This document shows, piece after piece, positions 56,337-64,000 of a stretch of DNA of 64,000 nt; position 1 is the stretch's first letter, and every line of letters begins with the position of its first letter. Source of the DNA: Pogona vitticeps (lineage: Eukaryota; Chordata; Lepidosauria; Squamata; Agamidae). The position numbers were made by a program, and so were the translations under genes. The stretch spans positions 183,350,947 to 183,414,946 of the forward strand of contig NC_135783.1 in assembly GCF_051106095.1 (NCBI RefSeq), in the 5' to 3' direction. A model generated the notes under the pieces. The model had not been told where the DNA came from and ran no database searches. It saw only the letters and a program-made list of their open reading frames with translations.

Positions 56337-56393
56337 ATGACATACCTCTTAGTCGCCAAAAAAGGAAAAAGGCCAAGGGAAAAAATACTTTGG
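56337..56393 (+). CDS. TMEM237: TMEM237 exon (DDIPLSR)
   Basis: Acceptor GACTTCAG ends at 56336; donor GG|gtaaga begins at 56394. With one incoming base (phase 1) it reads DDIPLSRQKRKKAKGKNTL, matching human [20 protein letters not shown]. The lysine-rich run is the first of several basic clusters in the cytoplasmic N-terminus. The exon is 57 bp and leaves in phase 1. Confidence 0.9.
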
Positions 56394-59013
56394 GTAAGAA
56401 TTTGATTCAATTGAGAGCTGAAGAGAATACATGAAATAGTTAATACCATAATCAAAATATCTTGGCATATGATATTAGTTGTGTCTAGGTTAGTTAGCCT
56501 GGGCTGTATTGATCTGCTACCAAAGAGTTTGAGCTCTGCAAGATTTCTTATTTAATGCTACCTGGAAAACAAACATATTAAGATACCGTTCTGTGGAGAA
56601 AAGTGGCTGCAGGTTGTTTGTGACAGTTAAATGGCTAATATATACACAAACAGTGGAGGGGTTAGTCCAAGCAGAAGTCAAGGCATGCAGTCTAGAAAGA
56701 GGAGCAATGAGACTCTTGGTCAGAATGGAACCCTTCCTGCATTGATTCCTGTCCCGCATCCACAGGGGCTACATTCCCTCAGGTGAAATTTCATACATGT
56801 GCTTGGATGGGCAGGAGCTCATTTGTAGACGCAGTGCTTGGAGCCCACACTGTTTCCCTTCCTCTCTTTCTCACACATGTGCAGTCACCTTTATCGGTCC
56901 ACTTACATACATCCTTGTTCACGTCCGTCTGTTTCCTTCCATCCAGTCAAATTTTTTTTCTTTTTCTTCCCCTTCATTTTTATTTCTTGCCCATTCCCAG
57001 CAGCTCCCCCGGAAAGCAGCAAGTAAGCTTTGAGAGAAAAAAATTGGTGTGTGAATAGGTCCTTTCTGCCTAAGCTTCTTCAGAAACAAGACAGGAGGAG
57101 ACCAGCCTTTCCCACACCTGCCCCTGGTGATGGAGTGTATCAATTTACTTTTCCTAATTACAGAAATCCCTAACCCTTTTTCTCTTCCCTAGGGTAACAG
57201 ACATTAGAAAAGAAACAAGGTTTCACAGATTTCAGTGTTGACTGCATTCTCTTAATTCCGAATCATAATTCCACAGTTTTTTAAAAAATAATTTCTGAAA
57301 CACCATGTAAGCACCCAGGGTCTTCTAAAAGAACACCTGAGGCTTGAACAGACAGGTTCCAGGCGTAAGTGTACTCCTAATACAGCTGAGCAGAGTCCAG
57401 GTAACCCAGCCAGGCAGTACCACTTACCCTTTTTCCCAAGTCTGTTCTAATAAGCAATTAACTGAGAAAAAACAAGGATAGAAATCATGAGTTTTGGAGT
57501 CTACCAAGACGAACAAAACCCAGGCTAATAATGGACTCATGTAGCGTATCTGTGGCCTGACACTTAATCTTGCAGGTTTGCTGTTCAAGAGACCAAACGC
57601 AGGATTTTAAGAATTATTGTTTTATTAGAAAAATAAAGAATTTAGAGATACTCAGTTTGTTGCAAAAGCATAGCATTCAAGTACGTTTCCATAAATCAAA
57701 GCAGTTAGAACTTTAGCAAATTCCAGCTACAAAAATAAAATAACAAAGTCTGAAAATAGCGTAGAAGGTAGACTAGGCATAGCCCCCCTTTCTCTATCCT
57801 TACACTGAACTACATCCTAGCATAACAGTAAAGGCTAGCATGTGGAACTCAAAAATCCATACTAAAAATCATTCTCAAAAATCCAAGCTCTCGCTCTGTT
57901 TCCATTCTCCATTTTTCTTTCATACTGGGACCACCCTTCTTCGCCACTGTTCTGTGATGTTAACCATCACACTCCACCTCCATTTCCCACGGGATGTGCA
58001 GGTGTTGTTGACCATCGTCCTGATGTTGTGTCTTGGCCCTTATCATCTCTGGCCAAGTCAGCTTCATGGAAAATTCCAGCTAGCTCTAGGAGAAACAGCT
58101 TCTCGAAGCATCCAGTTATGCTAACACAGACCAATATGGATTCCTTCTACACAGTTCCATGACTACAAATCCCATTTAAAAATTACATTTTAGCCTTAAT
58201 AACCTAAACCATGATACTCCTGATTCATTTAGAGCAGCTAGAGTAATTTTTGTTCAACAGCTGTTATGATGGAACCTCTTAACTTTAATAAAAAAATGGA
58301 CAGTGTTTTTGACAGAACATTTTGGGGTTATGTGAGCCTTACTGTGTTGTTAGAGCAAGGGTGGATTGTATCCTGTATAGCAATGCCTGTGTAGCGCTGA
58401 TTCACTACAGCAGTATACTACAGCCTTTTGTGGTGCTTGACAGGGTCCTGATCTCTCTAAGGGAGGTAACCCAGGCCTATGTGAGACCTCAGGCCTGGTC
58501 TACCTGTTCCACATTGACATTCTCTAGTTCGTTTCTGTACTCTTATTCTCACCACCACACTAGACTGGGGCTCCAGAACTCCTGGTGGCTGAAGCTGAAG
58601 CTTTTCTCTCCTGAGGTGTTCCCCATCACTTCCTGTTCTGCAGCATCCACTCCCCGGCAGCCTTAACACTCACTCATTCTTCTGGAGATCGGATCTACTT
58701 GCACTTTCCTGAAGGCCTACTGCTTACCTGTATTGGTGCTTTCACCTCTGCCATAAGACATAATCTTAAAATGAGCCCGTTTAGCACAGATTCTGTTAGT
58801 GCTCCATTTTCTTGGAACATACACTGAGTACGTTTCTAGTCAAGGCCTTGTGAGGGACAGTGTGTTTCTTCTATGAATGCACACTATTTTCATGCTCTGG
58901 CTAGCAAGATTCCCTATAAATTGAAATTACTCTTCAAGACAGGGAGTGCTGGCAGAACAGTTAAATAAACACTCTGCTTTACTCATTCTTTTTTCTTATT
59001 TTTGTCCTTTCAG
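56394..59013 (+). other. TMEM237: TMEM237 intron
   Basis: A 2.6-kb intron between GT at 56394 and AG at 59012-59013. It includes a T/C-rich stretch near 56850-57000. I recognise no gene or named transposon, and the open frames in it are unsupported. Confidence 0.6.
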
Positions 59014-59040
59014 AGCATCTTGATTGCTTGGAGCTAGACA
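59014..59040 (+). CDS. TMEM237: TMEM237 27-nt exon
   Basis: Acceptor GTCCTTTCAG ends at 59013; donor ACA|gtgagt begins at 59041. It reads (G)AGCATCTTGATTGC..., giving EHLDCLELD in phase 1, and leaves in phase 1. The human counterpart region is ASLEGLAQ and is poorly conserved in sequence. The phase match on both sides and strong splice sites support it. As it is a multiple of 3, skipping it would keep the frame. Confidence 0.75.
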
Positions 59041-59644
59041 GTGAGTCACACTCAACGAGATGCTTTTGAGTTTGTTTTTTAAAACTCAATTATTGATCAT
59101 AGTTTAAAGAACAATAAATGTAAAGTTGCTGTCTGTTATTGCCATTGCGTTAGTCTTTCCTAGACGGGGAGAAGGATGTCTTTACAATGGGCAGTCTCTC
59201 TTGCTCACTTCAATAGGCAGGAGCTAACGACCAATCTTTTTAGAGTGGCCGGCTCACTGCAGTGTCTTGGCTTGTACCTTTGCCTCAGTGTCTGTCTCCT
59301 CACTTGCTTCTTCTATCTGTCTGAAAAAATTTAAATTTTTTTTTCCTCTTTTGGATATTTGTGGAGCAGCCATTTGCAAACCTCAGTCTTTTTTTGTCCA
59401 GCACAACAGAGTGGACATTTTTGCTTTGGGGGTGACATCTTTTGGGCTCAGGGTTCTGCAGTTGGTTGTCCCTCAGTAGATCTCATCCTTTTGGAGGTTA
59501 TTTGGGATCATTGAACCAGCAGCATCTCTGACCCTCCTGGAATTATTGGCTTGGTTAATAAAATCCCACTGTAAATACGTCCTTCTCTCCTTGTAGGATA
59601 AAGTAACACACTCTACTCACTGTGAGACATTCCTTTTATACAAA

Positions 59645-59912
59645 GCAAAAAGCAAAGTGTTCTGCTTATATACCACCTCATAGTTCTTAAAGCACTCTCT
59701 CTGGGGAGTTTACAATTTAACTATGCAGGCTACATACTGCCTTCCCCCATCTCGGTGAGCTGAGTACTCAGTTTACCCATCTCAGAAGAAGGGAAGGCTG
59801 AGTCAGCCTTGAGCCAGCTGCCTAAACCCATTGGGATCTAACTCAGGTTGTGAGCAGAGTTTTGACTGCAGTACTTCAGTGTAACTACTAGGCCACAAGG
59901 CTCCTCTGGGTT
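59645..59912 (-). repeat. tRNA-derived SINE, reversed
   Basis: In reverse it shows the family of 32094-32350: the 3' part at 59660-59720 (TGCTTATATACCACCTCATA), the middle GAAGGCTGAGTCAGCCTTGA and the 5' head GCCACAAGGCTCC at about 59890-59904. More diverged than the 32-kb copy. Confidence 0.75.
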
Positions 59913-60764
59913 AGAAGGGTGCCCTTCTCTTCCCAGGTGAAAGAGTGCTGGGTGCTGTCAGAGTCACCTTGTGGGTTAGGAGTCAGGGAAGGATTGAAGA
60001 CCTCTGTCTTCCAGGCCTGGCATTCCTGGTTCTTCTGTTGTTTGTTCTCTCAATTTGTTTTCAAGATTAGGCTTGGAGACAGGACCGAAGTGCTGGGGTT
60101 CCCCCTCCACTAGAGGGAGCCAGCCACTGTAAAAAGATTGGTCTTTAGTACCTGTCTGTCAAGGTGGATGGGAGGGGACAGTCCATTGGTAGGATGTCCT
60201 TCTACTCCTGTATAATCGGAATGGCTCACAATAAGTGGTCCAACGTTACTTTTTGTTCATTTTAGAAACCAAATGAAAAAATTCTCCCCCAACTGTTGCA
60301 TTTCATGGAGAAACGGTTGGGCAGGGAAGAATTATGTTCCTGCCTCCATTCCTCCCCTCTGAGGCATTCTTTATAAGTACAGTAGTGCTCTGCCACGGAG
60401 AAGGGGTTGTTGGGCTGACATTACACGCATCTGTAGTATAATATCAATTCTAGCCTTATTTATTTTGATGAATCTCTCTCTTTCACTCTCATCTTCTCAC
60501 TCAAGAGTGTGGTGCAGTCCTTCACGCACAGAGACTGTCATTCATTCTGTCTTCTCCCTAAGGCTGTTACAAAACATCTAATTACCCCAGTCACGAACAC
60601 ATCATTAATCCCTTCGCCAAAGCAATGTGTTTACATTTTATATAATACAAGTTTTTTAAGGGGTCTGCAATGAATTTCTACACATAGAGTTGGCTTCCAG
60701 AGGACTCCAGTTCTAATCAGGCTAGCTCTGAGATTTGGAATTGCTGAAAGAAACTGAAGCTTTT

Positions 60765-60777
60765 ACACACACGCACG

Positions 60778-60862
<85 letters not shown>
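60765..60862 (+). repeat. (CA)n(GA)n compound microsatellite
   Basis: A run of CA dinucleotides (to about 60808) passes directly into an uninterrupted GA run (about 60809-60862). It lies 75 bp upstream of a TMEM237 exon. Confidence 0.95.
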
Positions 60863-60864
<2 letters not shown>

Positions 60865-60937
60865 TTATGTCCCATTCCTTCAAGGTCAAGGAAAAACTGT
60901 CATATTGTGAACTGAACTTTGTGTTTCTACTTTTTAG

Positions 60938-61051
60938 ATGGCATTGTTGAAGCAGCTGTCCGTCGACCATCTGAAAGCAGTGAGCCTCTGACAGCAGAGG
61001 GACAGGATGTTCCACCTCAGAGGAAGCGTAAGAAAAAGAGAGTGCCTCCTG
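60938..61051 (+). CDS. TMEM237: TMEM237 exon (RRPSE...RKRKKKR)
   Basis: Acceptor CTACTTTTTAG ends at 60937; donor CTG|gtatgt begins at 61052. Phase 1 in and out, 114 bp. It reads NGIVEAAVRRPSESSEPLTA then EGQDVPPQRKRKKKRVPP. RRPSE-x-x-EP matches human GRRPSEGNEPS, and the PQRKRKKKR run corresponds to human VQRRQKKTRLP. This is the disordered basic cytoplasmic region. Confidence 0.9.
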
Positions 61052-61679
61052 GTATGTATAGAATTGGAGGGAGGAAAAAGAACAGACAGAAGCCATAAGC
61101 AGTGGCTGGAGACATGGGTTCAGGGTAAGAAATCTAAGCTCAGATCTTGCTCTGTCTCACTATAGCCTCAAAAGCAATATCGTGAAGCCAAAATTTGCTC
61201 TGAACTCCTGGGAGAAAGATCAGGGGACATCGGTAATAAGTGTGTGGATTTGAAATTAAAGTGCTACCCTCTTCTGTTTTTAGTGGAATCCTGTGTCCAC
61301 AGCCAGACACCAATATTTAAAAAAAGATACTGACAGGCTGAAATTTGTCTCAGGTTTGACCAAGATGGTAAGCTCTCCGCAAGCCAGGCCCCATTTGCTT
61401 ATGGAGTTAATTGGTTAACTGTCACACAAAACTTGGATCAGTCATTGCCTCTTAGTCTAATGTATCTCACAGGGCTGTTTTGAGAAGAACTAAGTCAAGT
61501 TTATCACCTTGGAAAGAAGGCAGGAAGGAGGTAGATAACATGAATTACATTTTAATGTGATATTTGAATTTCAGGAGTCTGCCCGCCTTTCCTGTCTGCT
61601 ATTATAATGGTTTTTCTTGCATGATTTTCTTCAGTCATCTTCCACACAGATTTTCTTATTCTCCATTTTAAACTTCCAG

Positions 61680-61773
61680 AATCAGAGACAGCTTTCACTG
61701 AACAGAATGGAAATGATATGGATCCTTCACCAACTGAAGAAACAGCGACTCGTAAACAACGGAAAAGAGTAAA
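61680..61773 (+). CDS. TMEM237: TMEM237 exon (NGNDMDPSPTEE)
   Basis: Acceptor AACTTCCAG ends at 61679. It reads ESETAFTEQNGNDMDPSPTE then ETATRKQRKRVK. This lines up with human [24 protein letters not shown]. Two donors are possible (AGA|gtaaag or AAA|gtgagg). Only the second, at 61774, keeps the next exon open, so the exon is taken to end at 61773 in phase 2. Confidence 0.85.
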
Positions 61774-61844
61774 GTGAGGATTTTTACAGGCTTTCACCTC
61801 CAGAAAATTTCATATTAAAAGTTTAGTGTATTATTCTGTTTCAG

Positions 61845-61903
61845 GAAAAACAGCAGAGATGCATCTGATGAAGTGGACTGTGGTCCTAAAATCCACATGC
61901 CAA
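61845..61903 (+). CDS. TMEM237: TMEM237 exon, last one in window
   Basis: Acceptor TCTGTTTCAG ends at 61844; donor candidate CCAA|gtaaaa at 61904. Entering in phase 2 it reads KKNSRDASDEVDCGPKIHMP. The acidic stretch matches the position of human ELGVEDEDII only loosely. The donor is weaker than the others. The exons for the four membrane-spanning segments must lie beyond 64000, since none is visible here. Confidence 0.7.
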
Positions 61904-62920
61904 GTAAAACTTGTTAGCCTTTAAGGTGTATTGTTGTCTTTATCGTTGCAGCCTCTTGTCTCTCTTCCATTCAAATCCCTTACAATTATTTATTAAAAAT
62001 ATACGCATGGGATTTTGGCCCAAACCCAGTTTACAAATAATGTTTTTACAACATGTTCATTTTATCTAACATTTTGTTAGCTGTTTCTACAATTCACAGC
62101 CGAGGGACTTCCTATTTTATAAAAACCTCTTGGTTCACAACGTAGGGCTGACCCAGACATGGACCACTTGTGCTTCACCACTTTGTACCAGTTAGGTGCC
62201 ATCTTACAAGGCTTTCTATCCACACTACCACCACGTCTCATAAGAAATCAGCATTTTTAAAAAGAAATCGATCAAAAGTTTGAAGAGACCCTTTATAACT
62301 ACTCGAAAACCTTCAGAAGGATCTTGTCTGTTTTTCCTTTAGCAGATTAGTGCAGAATTGAAACATTCTGATGGCAGTGGATGCTGCTGAACCCTGTTAG
62401 CAATCAACTGCCTTCAGAAACAAGTTTTAAAAATCTGGAGAACAATCCAGATCACCCTAGAAGTGATCTCCTCCTGAGTTTTATTTTAAATGAATTTTCA
62501 TGGAGGGGTGCTTAGTTTGCATAACTGTGATAATGCTAAATTGAAATAATCCAACATGGTGGACATCCCCTGCTAATCCTCCTGGGAAATATGCCTTCAA
62601 AAACCAACGCTTAAAATATCTGCAGAAAACTATAGAAATGATTGCCTTCCAGATTTTGGGGAAGGGCTTTTTTGGGATTTCCTTCCATGGAATAGGGATA
62701 AACTGAAAACCTTCAGCGGCAGAAACTTTTGCTGACGGATGCTGATAAACAGCAAAACAGAGAAAATAACACTACCCATTGGAGATGGTTAAAAAAAGGC
62801 ACAGGAGACTGTTTTTCTTAGGCAGTGAATGTTTTAATAGTGGTGCCTATACTGTACCAGACATTATAGAACTTGCAGTTTTAAATTTATTCGGCTGGCA
62901 CAAATCTTTCATTTGTAATA
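61904..62920. other. TMEM237: TMEM237 intron, nothing recognised
   Basis: AT-rich intronic sequence without recognisable exon, RNA gene or named repeat. Confidence 0.5.
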
Positions 62921-63190
62921 CAGTGGTGCCTCGCTTAACGAGCTTCGTTTAACGACGAATTCGCTTAGCGGTGGCTTTTTCGGAGCGATCTTGCGCTCCG
63001 TTTAACAATGTTCCCTATGGGCGATTTTCGCATAGCGATGTTTGGGACCATGCTTCGCATAGCAATGACAGTTTGGGTCCACCTGTTTTGCTTAACGATG
63101 GTTTTGACAGCCTCCTGTTGGCTGTTTTTTATACGTTTAAAAATGTTTTTAAAATGTTTAGAATGCTTGCACTTAATAAACCCTTTGTTA
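62921..63190. mobile_element. Tigger-type MITE, right end missing
   Basis: Begins CAGTGGTGCCTCGCTTAACG directly after a TA (62919-62920), close to the ends of the MITE at 35319-35723. The interior repeats GCTTAACGA/GCATAGCGATG-type motifs. The opposite terminal repeat is not present, so the end coordinate is approximate. Confidence 0.65.
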
Positions 63191-63533
63191 AACTAAATTG
63201 ACTTTGTTCCGACTCTTTTTCAATTGTGTAATTGTGTGAATTTTTATCTAGAAACCTAGCCTTTGAGAATACATTTAATCTAGAAACATTATTTATTTGA
63301 AGAAAATCAGTTGAAAACTTGGATATTTATGCAGGCCTTCCCTCCAGTTAAAACCTGATTCCCTTTTCTTTTTCTTCTTTCTTTTTTCTTGTATTTTTTG
63401 CCTTTTTTCCTTTTTTCCTTTTTTTTCATCTTGAATAATCTGTATATTGATATATAAATATTTTGTTATATTTTATATGTTGTGTTTGTATGTTGGAAGT
63501 CACCTAGAGTGGTCATTCGACTAGATAGGCAGA

Positions 63534-63604
63534 GTATGTATGTATGTATGTATGTATGTATGTATGTATGTATGTATGTATGTATGTATGTATGTATGTA
63601 TGTA

Positions 63605-63687
<83 letters not shown>

Positions 63688-63688
63688 C
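63534..63688 (+). repeat. (ATGT)n then (AAAT)n microsatellite
   Basis: An uninterrupted ATGT run (to about 63604) passes into an uninterrupted AAAT run (to about 63688). The preceding TGTTGGAAGTCACCTAGAGT (63493-63512) resembles the 3' end of a tRNA-SINE with a poly-AAAT tail, so this may be the expanded tail of a SINE. Confidence 0.9.
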
Positions 63689-63711
63689 CTTCTCTTCTGT
63701 ACCAAATACAT

Positions 63712-64000
63712 ACCGTATTTTTCTGTGTATAAAACAACACTTTTTCCTTAAATAATTTGAGAAAAAAATGAGGGTCATTTTATACACAGAAGACACAGGG
63801 CTTAGCAAAAAGGAAGGGGAGGAGTTGCTCCCTTCCTTTTTGCTAAACTCCGTGCTTTCTCAATAGGCAAGGAAAAGTGGCAGTGACTTTGACAGCCGCT
63901 TGTCTTGCCTTTTGCCAAGGCACAGGGCTTAGCAAAAAGGGAGCTCTTTGATCCCTGCTTTTTCCAATTTGGCGTTAGAAAAGGGGGGGAGTCATCTTAT
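63712..64000. mobile_element. MITE-like element running off the window
   Basis: Starts CCGTATTTTTCTGTGTATAA just after TA, a terminal sequence shared by abundant non-autonomous DNA transposons of reptiles. The end at 64000 (GAGTCATCTTAT) looks like the beginning of the opposite terminal repeat. Inside, TTAGCAAAAAGGAAGGG (63802-63818) and its exact complement (63830-63846) form a hairpin, and GGGCTTAGCAAAAAGG recurs near 63925. Confidence 0.6.

Larger units (their letters stand above)
59041..60937 (+). other. TMEM237: TMEM237 intron
   Basis: A 1.9-kb intron with a reversed SINE at 59645-59912 and a CA/GA microsatellite at 60765-60862. I see no other feature. Confidence 0.65.

Noticed and set aside
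49039-56393. Direct splicing of TMEM237 exon 49039-49070 to 56337
   Set aside because: It gives an in-frame stop at once, while later exons keep one open frame that matches human TMEM237. An intermediate exon is required.

Overview
The window is nuclear DNA of a squamate reptile, most likely a lizard. Two neighbouring vertebrate genes with clear GT-AG exons lie on the + strand. The repeats are the squamate kind: BovB (RTE) LINEs, tRNA-derived SINEs of several families (one with a BovB-like tail), CR1-tailed SINEs, hAT and Tigger-type MITEs, and a Gmr1-type LTR retrotransposon. The species cannot be named from sequence alone.

Layout. 1-6.3 kb: the last four coding exons and 3' UTR of MPP4, a membrane-associated guanylate kinase (MAGUK) gene. 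6.7-22.1 kb: a tandem satellite of about 15 kb, with a unit of about 335 bp that is itself a diverged dimer of a monomer of about 168 bp. It has higher-order periods near 1675, 1342 and 671 bp and decayed monomers at both edges. 22.4-23.2 kb: pyrimidine-rich DNA and a short tandem duplication. 23.2-42.2 kb: intergenic DNA with two LTR-like stretches, a 5'-truncated BovB, SINEs, several copies of one jockey/I-type (Vingi-like) LINE, a decayed hAT transposase copy holding a Tigger-type MITE, and an unrecognised low-copy segment. 42.2-44.2 kb: an inverted partial copy of the MPP4 locus (part of one exon plus intron), split by a second, older BovB. 44.3-64 kb: the GC-rich start and N-terminal exons of TMEM237. 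Its introns carry MITEs, SINEs and one whole-looking LTR retrotransposon (50069-55993) in antisense. TMEM237 continues past the window end.

The gene pair is the human 2q33 order: MPP4 then TMEM237, same strand. This synteny supports calling the MAGUK gene MPP4 rather than MPP7. MPP4 is a scaffold known from photoreceptors, and TMEM237 is a ciliary transition-zone membrane protein; the adjacency does not imply that they act together.

Most interesting points: (1) the satellite and an 8-bp hairpin stem that is kept in its diverged monomers by paired base changes; (2) the LTR element with a SCAN-like Gag region, integrase ahead of reverse transcriptase, and an open frame running into its LTRs; (3) a predicted 11-nt microexon needed to keep TMEM237 in frame, 54 bp from that element; (4) the colinear inverted duplication upstream of TMEM237. 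All calls come from reading the sequence by eye; no search or alignment program was run.
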